DNA of 64,000 bases, from contig JAKOGI010000433.1 of assembly GCA_029747015.1 (NCBI GenBank), positions 30,001-94,000 of the forward strand, written 5' to 3'. Below the pieces are notes generated by a model. The model searched no databases and had not been told where the DNA came from. It saw only the letters and a program-made list of their open reading frames with translations. The stretch comes from Carnegiea gigantea (taxonomy: Eukaryota; Streptophyta; Magnoliopsida; Caryophyllales; Cactaceae). How positions within the stretch are numbered: position 1 is the first letter of the stretch; each line of letters begins with the position of its first letter. The position numbers were made by a program, and so were the translations under genes. Below, one piece after another: positions 12,218 to 23,960 of this stretch.

Positions 12218-14316
12218 TAGGGCTGAGCAGAAAAACTAGGTACCCAGTTTCGGATCTGAAACCGATTTGGACCGGGTCCATACCCAGACTCGGTTGAACT
12301 AGGTCTGGGATCAGATCCAAAATCCTGGAACTGATTGCAACCGGGTTCTAGGTGGGGTCTTGAAAACATGGAACCAGAACCGGACCCATTACCCGGTTAC
12401 CTGATCCAAGGATTTTTTAATATAAAAAAGCCGAGGTATATAAGCTTGTAACCCTAATTCCCTAAATCTGTAATTTCATTTTGCCTCTGCATCCGCCCCC
12501 CTTCGGCCCTAATCCTCTCTCACAGCCTCACTTTATGGTGTCTACTTTCATCTCACTCCCACTCAGTCTCTTGGTCACCACCAAACCCAGCCACTGCAAT
12601 TTACAGCCACCATAGCTCTGCCACGGTTTGTCACCGAAGCACTTCACAATAGCCAAAAATTCCACCATTTTGGTCGTCAACTTCCTCTACTCTTTTCGAT
12701 CTCATGTTTTCCAGCATTCTCCTCCACAGCAACAGCAGTACTCCTCGACGTGCGTCTTCTCTGGCAACGGTGAATTTCTCTTTTGATATGTGCTCTTTCT
12801 CTCTTGATTGTGTGTAGCTGTCGCTCACTGTTCTTTGTCCACCTCCCTCTATCTCTAATCATAGATCTATAGGTGCTAATTATAAAAAAAACTTCTTGTG
12901 TTTTTGTTCAACCATTCTCTCTCCCCTCTTTTTTACTCGCCATTGAGTATTGACGAGAAGACTTGGAAGTGAATCAAAATATTAGGATTCAACACTATCA
13001 CAGCGACGTTTCAGATCTGGCTCACCATTGGAACCCTAGCTTCCAGAAGGAGATCGGTCAAGATCGGGTGCTGTTGTTGAATTTATGCTCATTTTAACAC
13101 TATTTTTCCCCCTCTTCTTGTCTAAAAAAATGCAAAGCTTCTCTTGAGCTAGATGTTGATCATTGTTTTTGATTTTCTTGTGTTGATGAAAGAGCACGGA
13201 TCTAGGATCTCAAAACTTGCTCATTTTAGATCTGATTAGTCAATGGTGTAATTGGGTTATTGAATTGCAATAAATTGCGACTTGAGTCTATATTAGAGTG
13301 ACATTTCTTATTCATTAATATGTTGCTTCGTCTCTAGCGATTGTGGTTGTCTGTGAATTGTGATTATATGCTATGAATTGCGGATTTGTCAACGATATGT
13401 GCTGTTTGTCAATTGTTTGCTAGAGATTGTGATTATGTGCTGCGAATTGTGATTATGTATTTGTGAATTGTGATTATTTGTTGTGATTTCTGGGTCAAAT
13501 TTGAATGAAAAATACCAATTTTTTAGATTGAATTTAGCAGCTAACTTCTTTTTGATTTGATACTAAGATTTGGGTGATTGAGAGATAAACTAAATTGATC
13601 AAATTATGGGTGATTAAAGACGATCCCATGTTGGAGACTTTCTTTCACTAAGGCATCTTCCTAATTGTTTTTGATAGTCTTTTACTCTCTTTTTGTGACT
13701 TCTTGCTCAAATTTTTAATCTTTAAGATTTCTTACTTCTAATATGTTGTTTTCTTTGTCCAAAAGTTATTCGATGATTAGAGCTATCAAATTATGGACTT
13801 TTGCTTGGTGGTGGTTGTCTATAAGTTAGGCTTGGAGGTCGTGATTGCAGGCTTGGAGCTGTTAATATAATCTCATGTTTTTAATTATGGTTGCAGCCAA
13901 AACTTTTAATTTTTGGAAACTTGGTTTGTATAATGTACTTCTCTTTCTTTCCCAACCCCCAAATTCTGCAAACTTTGTTGGAACTTCTGAAATTAGCTTC
14001 TAAAACCCAAATTCTGGCCTGCTAGTGGCTACTTCAACCTATTGTGAAATTATGAACGTTGGTGTATCAGTTGCTTGATGCTAGTTATGGTTACTGGTGC
14101 TTTAGTTTGCTACTTGCTGAGTGTGTTAGTTCTTATCATAAGGTTTAAAATTTAAATAAATTAAATAAAACAAGGCTGAAAAAAATTTGGAACCAAGTAG
14201 TTGGTTCTGGAGCCAGTCTCGATGGTTTTGGGACCAGTTCCAAAAATCTTTTACCCAGTTCCAACCAGGGCCATTTTTATGAAAATTGATCGGGTATACG
14301 ATCCTACTCAGCCTTA
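12218..14316. mobile_element. Non-autonomous hAT element, 2099 bp
   Basis: The left end TAGGGCTGAGCAG and the complement of the right end, TAAGGCTGAGTAG, are inverted repeats (11 of 13). Flanking octamers ACTGGTAG (12210-12217) and ACTAGCAG (14317-14324) agree at 6 of 8 positions, as an aged hAT 8-bp target duplication would. Both ends carry the GGTT/ACCGG-rich subterminal sequence of plant hAT elements. The interior has no transposase motifs. It holds a CT-rich leader-like stretch (about 12480-12870), splice-donor-like sites and short GAATTGTGATTATGT repeats (about 13336-13490). It could be an internally deleted autonomous element that kept its promoter and leader, or one that captured host leader sequence. 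Confidence 0.85.
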
Positions 14317-14492
14317 ACTAGCAGCCAGCCTGTGGAACGCGTGTGGAATGCAGGTCCCACGAATGCCATGCATTTCACATAATTAAGGGCTTTTACTACT
14401 CTAAATCAAATAACTGCTGAATTAATCCAGGTATCTCTTCCTATTATTGGGCAGTCCGTCCTACCAATTAATTTGCAGCAAAGCGTACAAAT

Positions 14493-14815
14493 CAGTGTTA
14501 TAAATACCGCACCATATCGCCAGGTACCGGCCGAAGTGTACCGTACTGGTTAACAAATGGTACAGCTTCTGTTCGCTATTGTATCGGTCAAATACTGGTG
14601 AATACTACTCTGTAACGTCTAATACCGGATGATATTGATATTTTTGATCACATACCGCCCGGTAAACTAAAATTTCAATTTGTTTTGTACTTCGATTTGT
14701 TTTAAATTTTTTGAAATTCAAAATAGTACGAGCCCAAAATAATGGTACATTAATCTAATATGTCTTATTTTAGTAAAAAATTGATACCGTGACTGGCCCG
14801 ATATTTATAACTTTG
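14493..14815. mobile_element. hAT-type MITE, 323 bp, perfect target duplication
   Basis: The end CAGTGTTATAAATACCG pairs with the complement of the other end, CAAAGTTATAAATATCG (14 of 17). GTACAAAT occurs directly before (14485-14492) and directly after (14816-14823), an exact 8-bp duplication. The interior is rich in GGTACCG/CCGGTA words. No ORF. Length, inverted ends and duplication define a hAT-derived MITE. Confidence 0.92.
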
Positions 14816-14912
14816 GTACAAATGTCGTTGGGTAAAAATGCAATTGCTTACGCCATCCGCGTCTCATGCAAACAAAGATAGCCCACCTGCAGAAGAATTG
14901 TGGCAGCTAGTG

Positions 14913-15024
14913 TGGTATAAATTACAAGAATTAAGTATCGATGTAACATTAAGCCCGCACCTGTTGCGTCCCTTTAAAACTCTCTCCTCCAGCCTCTCCT
15001 CATAGCCTATCCAAATGGTAACTG
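14913..15024 (+). other. Orphan promoter and first-exon-like segment
   Basis: A TATAAAT word (about 14916) is followed by a CT-rich leader and an ATG at 15015 encoding MVTGKLRK before AAG and a GTATGT donor-like site. No downstream exon was recognised, and a 1.4-kb MITE-like element starts at 15238. It could be the 5' stump of a host gene or chance; the call is weak. Confidence 0.2.
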
Positions 15025-15237
15025 GTAAATTGAGAAAGGTATGTACTCGCTTTTTACACCCTGCGAACCATTCACTAATAGTCTATGGAAGTTAAGTTGC
15101 AGCAGCATACTTGTATAGGAAGGTGACTTTCATCAACTTGTTGGTTAATTAACTGATAGGAAGGTCATATGACTTCTTACTTCTACATGAGACTAATTCA
15201 AAAAAGCATTGTGATTTGGTATTGGAGACTAAGTTTC

Positions 15238-16669
15238 GGCCCTGTTCTTCTTTACAATAGCGAGTTATAAAGCTACAACTCACAACTCCTATATCTCGTT
15301 ACAACTCCTTACAGCTCCTCACAATCGTAAAAAATTCTTCCGACTTATTGCATCTTCTTGCATTTCATTGCATCTTCTTAAATCATCTTTACAACAATTA
15401 TTGACTAATGTATATTTTTTGTGCTTTTTTATGACATGTTTAATTTATGATAAATGTTTTATACCATTCTAATTGTTTCTTTTTTTTCTCATGTTTGTTC
15501 AATATCTATAATATTTGTATAAACATAATAATTTTTTGATTGACTATCAATATGAAAAATCTCTATATATTTTTATGAACATAATCCTTGTATAAAATAT
15601 TTGTTCAAAATTATAATGACAAGTATAATATTTGTTCAATAAATAAAATATAACAAACCTATAAGTTGAATTAAATTATGTTGTTGAGCAAGTATAGAGA
15701 AAATAAGTAAATATGCATTGGAAATTATACTACAAATGTTTCATTCATATTTTAGTTTTGACATCAATCATATATGAAAATAGCCAAACTATTTGTGATG
15801 AAAGTATTTTGGGGTGTTTCATTCATAAGTTGATCCATTAGGTTCAAATTAGCTCCTAATTTTTCATCTCCATTTTTTCTAAGCAAAAAAAAAAAAAAAT
15901 CCAAAAAATATAACTATCTTTATTTTCAAAGGTTTTATATTTCATGAATGCTAGCTTAATATTTTGCGGGGTTTGTTTCTATAAAATTTTGGTATGTTAT
16001 CTTAAAAATATTAATTTTAACTTCTTAAATTTAAATATTTTTTAATTTTAAGGGTTATATTCAATTTTGTTGAGAAATGTGTTATTTCATTTTAGTTAAA
16101 GAGAGTTTTTTTATTTGCTCATAGAATTTAAGGTGAGACTAATGTTTTAAAAAAAAAAAAAAACCCCTCAAGTTTAGAGCATATTCGCTCTATAAATTTA
16201 TGGTCAAATATTTATCTTATTGTATTTAATTGACTTGTGTAAAAGTGTATTCTCATAAATTATGTTATTTTACTATTACTCTTGTTAATCATGAACAATA
16301 ATTGTAGAGGATCAAACTTTATTTGTATTTACATGTTAAAAAATAAATTGTTCAGTGAAGGTATAAAATTAATTTCGTAAATACCACTGACATATTGTGC
16401 GTAATCTATTTTCATTTAATAACTTATTTTACAAATCATATATTAAACACCAACAATTATATATACATATCTAATTTTTTTAATAATTATATAACTGCTT
16501 ACATCTATCCTTAGGGCTTTTCATGGCTTCTTACTTCTTTTTATAACTTCTTAAATCTTCTTACTACTACTTACAATTCTTTCAGATTCTTACAATTCTT
16601 ACAACTTCTTACAATTTAGTTCCTTATAACTTCTTACAGCTTTCAGCTGTATCTTAAAAGAATAGGCTC
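15238..16669. mobile_element. Large MITE-like element with ACTTCTTAC subterminal repeats
   Basis: The left end GGCCCTGTTCTTCTTTACAA and the complement of the right end, GAGCCTATTCTTTTAAGATA, are imperfect inverted repeats. Both subterminal regions are runs of short words related to ACAACTTCTTAC (15285-15400 and 16530-16640). The interior is AT-rich with no ORF. No convincing target duplication was found, so superfamily assignment is open; hAT-like is my guess. Confidence 0.6.
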
Positions 16670-18689
16670 TTAGTACAAACATAAGTGAAAAGGAAAAAAA
16701 AAAAAAGAATTATTCTCTTGTTTTGGCTCTGTTCATTTGTCATGAACTGATCTATACACATTGGTAGTTGGCCAGAAGGACCCCAGCACCTTTCTGAGAG
16801 TAACCCAGTAATGATGTGCTAGTTCTCGGCCTATAATGCTTACAGCGTCGTCATAGCAAAATTGTGTAGTAAATTTAGGAAACCGGAAATGTTCTTCTTT
16901 ATTAATTATAAGTATTTATTGGTGTTTACCGATAAAATATGTTCAAACATGCTAAATGGTGCTGAATGAGTTTACATAATTAGAGGCTAATTGTAATTAA
17001 GTGTAAACATATATTTATGTAGTTGTATAACTGTATACACCAAAAATGAGCACTTGTAATATGTATTTATTTATGTTGTGGTAGAATATAATCATTTTCC
17101 AATGAGTTGTATTTTTATATCCTATAGTTGTGGTAATTTAAATTTTACCTCACTTTTTTAAATGGTATGTATAGTATATAAATAATTTACGTATAGGCGT
17201 CCAGTTCATAATTGCTATTATTAAGACAATAATTTCCTATGTCCTTGGCAAGGGATTGCAATTCAATTTTGAAAATAACTATAATTATAAATACCTTAAA
17301 CAAACATTTCTCAGTAGTTGTTATATTAGTATACTAGAAGTCGATATTATCGGTGGATAATGTAGCAAATGGTGAGGGTTGGATTCTCCATAATAAAGTA
17401 AATTCATTTATTATTGACTGCTAGGAGGAGAATGAGATAGGGTAATTTTTATTTTTATCAAAAGATAGGTTTAAATTAGATATAAGAATATATTTGATAT
17501 AAAACTTATAGTAAAATTTTTAGTTTATGATCTGCAATATTTTCTAAAAACTTTTATTTCATTTTTAATTATGTTCTTAAAATAAGTAAATAATTTCTAC
17601 ATAATTTATGACAGATCTATGTATTTATATAATATCATATTTCATCAAATAATATGCATTTTATGTATAATAATAATAATATTTTTATATTATACTTAAA
17701 AGTGTCAAACATTTTATTTCTTTACATAATGTAATTTTTTTCAATTTTAAACGAATTTTACAATTACAACAATAAAACTAATTTTATTATTAGTAACAAG
17801 TCTAATTATTGATGAAGAAAAGGTGATTTAGATTTAATTACAATCTAATCAATTAAGCACATTTACAAATACGTGTTGGGTTGTGCTCAATTATACTAAA
17901 TTGTGCTAAATTATGCTAAATGATATTGAAATGTACTTAACTGTGTTGAATTGTGCTAAAATGTACTAAATACTAATGATAAGTACTTACCGTAAATTGA
18001 AAACACCATGCCTTAACTAATGAATATTATGAAATGAACATTTTCACAGTGCCTTTCAATAATTATGATAATGCTCCTGCTGAATAAACTATCAGCCACA
18101 TTCATATGAAAAGTCTCTCCTAATTAGTATATTGATCTCTCAAATGACCACGATATAATTTTACTCTTATTGTATCTCTTGTACGACATCATATCATATA
18201 CATACATATATTAAAAGTTCAATACAAGCAAATGTATGAATGACACATGGTAATACGATATAGCACAAATAATGATATGAGAAGTTATAAATGGTGGATG
18301 TTAGTTGAGACATCTTAATCAACATTAAAGTTATTAATTAGGATTTATTATATGTGATTATTGTAATTATTTATTAAATTCTTTTATATTCCTGACTTTT
18401 ATGTTTGGCTAAGTCCTGATAAGCCTAATTTTGTTTGCAATGATTGATTTTTCATATTTCTAACTCTTGTTTCCCAATTTTTAAAAATAGAAAATTAGAT
18501 AAGAAGATCAAATTCTTACCCTTAATTTTAAATGTTGCCACTCTTTTTCTGTCAGGTTGAATCTTGAGGTTGTTGTAAATGAGTAAGCGTTAATCGCCAT
18601 CCAACAATATTGTTCCATCTTAATCACATAGGACAACAAATGGTAACCTACAGGACAACATGTATAACAACCATGTACGATTACGTTGC
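16670..18689. other. AT-rich intergenic stretch
   Basis: No gene or complete element was recognised. Short related words (TGTGCTAAATTATGCTAAAT and variants) repeat at about 17880-17970, with an isolated relative near 16950. Otherwise nothing supportable. Confidence 0.5.
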
Positions 18690-20105
18690 TATATAAATGT
18701 CGATCTAGGGTTGAAGTAATGTAATACTACATTAAATTAAAAGAAGTGAATTTTTATATATCTTATATAGTAATTTGTAAGGCTGTAATATAACTTTTTA
18801 TGAAGTTAAGTTAAATTAAAATATACTTCATCTAACTACTAAAAGAAGCCCATAGAAGAATTGGATGACTCACATGTTAGAGCATTTTGGAGAAAAAAGT
18901 AAATAGTAAATCATTATTATTATGATGTGAAAACAAAAGAAATTTAAAGTGATTTAAATGAGAAAAAAAGAAAAGAAACAATAGTTACATTGTCTTGGAA
19001 TTATGAATTACTTTAAAATTGATATGTTCTTTTTTCTTAGTTATACTAATAAAATTAAACAAAAATTGTGTAATGTCCCTGCATCGAAAGGGTACAATAC
19101 TAGTATGTATATTAAAACTTGGATATAATCGACATATGAATCCCATTTGTAACGCCACTTATGGTGCTATGTGTAATGTCATGTAGAACCAATTAGCTAC
19201 ATAAATGTCTACTTATGGTTGAATTAATGCAATGTTGTATTTTGAATTTAAAAAAATGAATTATTACATATATATGTATTAATTGGTAAGAGTACAATAG
19301 AATATTGACTAAATTAATAAATTAAAAAGATTATCCATAAAATGTGTTCATGAGAAAAAGTGCCTCACCTATTAGGGAACTACTTTGAGAAATAATAAAT
19401 AAAAAATTATGGTTTAAAAAAAGAATTTAAATTGATTTAAATGAAAAAAGAAACAAACATGATTCAAAAAAATAATAACTATGTTGTTTTATAATTATTA
19501 TTATTTTTAAAATTGATATATTTTTATTGCTTGTTATATTTAATGAACTTAACATAAAATTTAACCAAAATTCTTACATGGACTTTTTACACATCGTATG
19601 TAGTAATTAGCAAGACTATAATATATTTTCATGAAATTAATAAAATTTTTAAAAAATGGTTCATTTAACTACTAAAATTTTCACACGGAAGAAATGATGC
19701 CCTACATATTGGAGAATTTTTTTATAAATTAGTAAGTAAATAATTATGGTATAGACACTAAAGGACTTTAAAGTTATTTAATGGAAAAAGAAAAAGAAAC
19801 AACGATAGCTCAAACAAATAATTATTTGTAATGTAACATCAATTCTGTATGTTAAAGTGACTCAATGCCACATAGTCTTATTACTTAACAAATGAAATAA
19901 AAATGTGAGTTGAAATTATCAATGAAAATAATGTTGTACCAAATAAAAAAATAATTAAGAGGAAAAGCTCAACTTTTGATAATTAAATAATCTAACACAT
20001 CAATTTATTTTTGCTATTTGGAAAGAAAAAACTATCTATTATATTAATAATACATTTTACAAAAGTTTGAATTATATCCTTACATCTCAAGGGTATAACT
20101 CTAGT
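18690..20105 (+). mobile_element. Cluster of Helitron-like units (two 3' termini)
   Basis: Three diverged copies of a unit of about 450 bp lie in tandem, recognised by GCTACATAAATGTC-type starts (18690 and 19195) and by AACTACTAAAA words (18834 and 19667). Two copies end in a small hairpin followed by CTAGT: stem CCCT/AGGG then CTAGT at 19100-19104, and stem CCTT/AAGG then CTAGT at 20101-20105. Hairpin-to-end distances are 12 and 13 bases. A short hairpin about 10-12 bases before CTRRT is the Helitron 3' signature. Putative starts are A-TCTAACTACTAAAAG (18831) and a mutated equivalent at 19664. No Rep/helicase gene is present. Confidence 0.55.
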
Positions 20106-20106
20106 G

Positions 20107-20270
20107 TAATGTTTGGTTGAATGCAATGTAATGTATTCAACTTTTGTAATTCAATCATAATTACACAGTTTGTGTAATCATAATTTTAAGGTAGTTGTTA
20201 TTTGCAATAATAGAAATATAATTACAAACTTATTTATAGTACATGCTTACTTACACCCAACCAAACATTA
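20107..20270. mobile_element. Short MITE, 164 bp, 13-bp perfect terminal inverted repeats
   Basis: It begins TAATGTTTGGTTG and ends with the exact complement CAACCAAACATTA. The interior is AT-rich and non-coding. It starts two bases after the CTAGT terminus of the preceding Helitron-like unit. Flanks show only a partial duplication, so the superfamily is unresolved. Confidence 0.7.
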
Positions 20271-20423
20271 TGTAGTAGTCTCAAAACTTTGAGTTACCTA
20301 GTGTACCAAGAATTCTACAAACTCTAGGGAAATATGAAATGAAAAAAAAAAAGAAACTAATAATTATTCATATTATCCTTCAACCCACCTTTTCCCTACT
20401 TCAACCCATCAACCATTATGTCC

Positions 20424-20464
20424 TATTATTATTATTACTACTACTATAATTATCATCATCATCG

Positions 20465-20495
<31 letters not shown>
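20424..20495. repeat. (TTA)n/(ATC)n trinucleotide repeat
   Basis: ATT/ACT triplets pass into an ATC run. On the - strand they read as Asp or Met runs, which explains spurious open frames. Confidence 0.9.
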
Positions 20496-20752
20496 TATTA
20501 CTATTGTTGTGGTTGTTGATGCTATAATTATATAGTACCATACAATTAATATTAAAATGTTGGATGGAACACATGTATAATTTGCACATATTATATGAAG
20601 GAGATGGGACGTTAAAAGAATATAATAGACTAGAACATGGGATATTCTCATCATTTAAATTTGAGGTTGATTTAATCAAATGTAAAACTCAATTGAATAG
20701 ACTATTGAAATTCTAACTGGAACGCAAGCATAAGAAATGTTATACAAGTTAT

Positions 20753-20754
20753 AC

Positions 20755-20786
<32 letters not shown>

Positions 20787-20820
20787 GGGGGGAGAGAGAG
20801 AGGGGGAGGAGGGGGGGATG
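20753..20820. repeat. (AT)n-(GA)n-(GGGA)n simple repeat
   Basis: An AT dinucleotide run turns into AG, then into G-rich purine sequence, making a strand-asymmetric purine tract. Confidence 0.9.
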
Positions 20821-21760
20821 AAGCCAGAATTTTCCTTGAGGCGGACCAAATTAACTTAATGCTTTTAGATAAAAGCAAAACTTAATATGTACAAAGCAAA
20901 AAAAAAAAAAAAAAAAGACGACTTTTAACATTAAAAGTTCTAAATTTTTGAGTTTTTAAGATATTACGAGCATATTTACATGTTTGTTTTTCAGTTTTAT
21001 AGTGATACATCTTAAAACATATTTTGTATGAAAAACATTGGCAATGATTTTTTTGTATTCTATTACCAATGCACATTATAATTGAAAAGGTTCTAATCTT
21101 CAATAATCTAGAACATAAGTTATTCAAAATGACTCAAACTATTAACTATATTGTCAACTGTCTAATCATTAAAATTTATTCATTAAACACTATAAAACAC
21201 AAAATGCACACGTAAAAGTTGCAATAATAGGAGCACATTTTAGTAATACCTTGTGTGTTCAATTCCCTCATATATCTCATGTGACTCATTACATCTCGAG
21301 TTTTGTGCCTATGTTGATCCCAAACAAAGGAGGAGGAAAACTAACTTATAAATCACTTTTTTTGGGGCAAATAACTCATAGATCACTTAATGAACCATAC
21401 ACTATGCAATTAAATAGTAAAGCTGAGATAAAAATGTTATGTTAGAAAAATGGGATAAAAATATAAATAAACAAAGGAGGGAATAATGCAAGTAGGAAAA
21501 AGAGTAAGAAAATTAGAACGGGGCCCAATAACTTGAGTACATAATGCTGAAACAGAAGCGAAAAGGAAGTGGAGAATTAAATGAGAAGCAAACAAATTGA
21601 ACTTAGAATCTCTAAATACTTCAACTCCAACTTCACCAACTTGTCTAGAGGTGCTATCAACAAATTATGCAGGCACCAATTTAATCGATAAAAATGAGGG
21701 GGGCCATGACCTCTTGTGGCCCTAACGATGCTTCCATCCTGTTTGCAGCTAAACACTTAT

Positions 21761-22154
21761 GGCTTATTTGGTTCTATATAATCAAAGTGGTAATGCAATC
21801 AAAATGGTAATGATGATTCCATTACCATGTTTGGTTGTCATTAAGGAATGTAATCAAGATTGCATTGTAATATTATTTATCTCAATCTATGTAAATACAA
21901 TTACTTGATTTTTTCTAAACTGTTGTGATTGCACACATTTGAATCAAAGTCTACCCAATAATAAGCTATTATATTTGGGAACTTTCTTTCTATTCTCTCC
22001 ATTGTCTCTCCTTTACTTCCCATCTCTTAGTACTACACGACCATGCTTTTAAAGGTTTGAAGCTTCCTCGCCGCCCTCTCTCCTCTCCATATTAGATAAA
22101 GTTTAACCTAAATCATAATCATATTATTGTAACTGTATTTTTATACGTTCTAGG

Positions 22155-22207
<53 letters not shown>

Positions 22208-22576
22208 ACACATCATCATCATCATCCTCTCTCTACTTGCTAAGCTTGAACAATATTATATGATTATATTAAAGGAAATAGAGTGAAATAGTCACATGTG
22301 AAGCATGATAATCATGATGATAATATATTGGATGATAATTATCAACAAAGCAACCAATAATTAAAGTAGATAAAATAAAAGCGAATTGAATTGCAAGTAC
22401 TTCACACCACGTGTAACATGAAATATTGCTTGTAAATGAATTCATCCCAATTACAATTGTAAAAACTTTGTAACTAAATATTGTAATGCAACTATTATCC
22501 CATTCTATTACACTAACAATTACATTATATGGTTGATTCCATTGCATAGTAATTACATTAATTTTAACCAAACGCC
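21761..22576 (+). mobile_element. Microsatellite-bearing MITE, copy 1 (816 bp)
   Basis: The left end GGCTTATTTGGTT and the complement of the right end, GGCGTTTGGTT, are inverted. Flanking octamers ACACTTAT (21753-21760) and ACATTAAT (22577-22584) agree at 6 of 8 positions, as in an aged hAT-type duplication. The interior carries a long CT run and CAT triplets (22158-22233). A full-length relative lies in opposite orientation at 36791-37607, which fixes both ends independently. Confidence 0.8.
22158..22233. repeat. (CT)n-(CAT)n microsatellite inside MITE copy 1
   Basis: About 22 CT units are followed by CA and CAT units. The inverted MITE copy has GA/GAT runs at the corresponding place, so the tract is an inherited part of the element. 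Confidence 0.95.
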
Positions 22577-23366
22577 ACATTAATGTATGCCATTGATTAC
22601 TTTAGCTTTTTCATGGCTCATGAAAAAATTTAGCAAATTAAGATTCTTCCATGAGGATTGTATTCTATTAAATGAGAATTGGTGGTAATGTATACCAAGT
22701 GTTCATTTTGTAGCATTTATAAAACAGAGAGTTTATGATAACATGGGTTGTGTCTCATATTTTCTCTCATAACTGTAGGGATGTACAAAAAACACCTTTA
22801 AAGAGTGCGTGTATGCGAGTTTTGATTACAATCCTAAGTTATGAAAAATATTCATTTTGATTGTGTGTTTGCAGAGTAAACTTGCATGAGGTGCTAAGCC
22901 ACGTTAAAGTTGGTGAGCTTCCATTTATTGATCCTTCGTGTGTGTGAGTCATTTTACCCAACATAATAGGAATTTGCCAACACAAAATGAAATTTAAACT
23001 AGCATATAAGTGCACTTACTCACTTGAGTTTCTATGTGGATACTATTGAACAAGGCCAATGTTCCGACAAGATGTGTGAATTATTGAAAAAAAACCTTTT
23101 ATTCTAAGTGCCTTGAATTATATGAATTGTCTACGGGAAATAAAACAACAATTAACCAAATGGGTTCTAAAGGCATTACATAGAAGTGGATATTCAATTA
23201 GAAAAAAGTGAATTATAAGAACAACGTGATTTTCTTCCATTATAACAAATCTATATGTATTAGACTTTAAGCCAAGCAATAGCAGCAATAACAAGGAGTT
23301 AGAGTAATGACATGCAATTAAAGGACGTTAAGTTGTGTTTCATCGATAAACATATATCGAAAAACA
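22577..23366. other. Unassigned AT-rich stretch
   Basis: Nothing recognisable beyond short open frames. It ends where the retrotransposon LTR-like sequence begins. Confidence 0.45.
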
Positions 23367-23960
23367 TATGTTTAGGCTTCTTCTTAGAACCTTGAGAAAC
23401 GTATGCCACTATACAAGGGATTCTTGCAAAACAGCTCTGAAGGATGGGGCTTTTCCCTCCTTAAGATAGCTTTCGATGCTCCAATTATGAGAATTCAAGA
23501 AGAAAATTAGGAAAAGCCTAAGGCTTCTGCATAGACTTTGTATGCTTGTGTGACCTTTCGTAACCTACCATTGGGTTTTAGCATGATTTTTATATATATG
23601 GGTTTCAACATGACTCATCTATATATAGGTTCTCTTAGAGGAATTTAACTAGGCTTTCATATCCTTTTAGATGTACCTAATTTCATGCAGCTTCAAAGGC
23701 CTTTACTGTTTCTATATATGTTTCGGAGATCTTCGTCATCCCTTATCCATTTTAACAAGCCATGCATATAGGATAGAATAAGCCAAGGCCTCATGAAATT
23801 AGTTTCATTAAGCTTCTTACTTGGGCTTCCGCTCAATGCTCAATACTAGCGTTCTTGATCTCTTTGTAAATTGCCTACCTTGAACTATGAGTTTGTCTAG
23901 ACCTTAAGGGATTTCTCATGGTTAGTTCTTGCACTTTTAACTAATGTGGTTCTTTTCCGA
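23367..23960 (+). repeat. LTR-like sequence, copy 1 of a gypsy-related family
   Basis: Starting at TGTTTAGGCTTCTTCTTAGA, the block shares ordered words with 43445-44030: TTAGAACCTTGAG, TAGACTTTG-TGCTTG, GGAGATCTTCGTCA, CAAGCCATGCA-ATAGGA and AATGCTCAAT-CTAGC. The 43445 copy directly abuts a retrotransposon primer-binding motif, which identifies the family as an LTR. The end of the LTR was not located. Confidence 0.55.

Larger units (their letters stand above)
20271..21760. other. Intergenic stretch with microsatellites
   Basis: Apart from simple repeats at 20424-20495 and 20753-20820, nothing is recognised. Short open frames at 20409-20679 arise from the ATC repeat and are not genes. Confidence 0.5.

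Noticed and set aside
20409..20679. Open frames with Asp, Met or Ile runs
   Set aside because: Products of the ATC/TTA microsatellite read in different frames.
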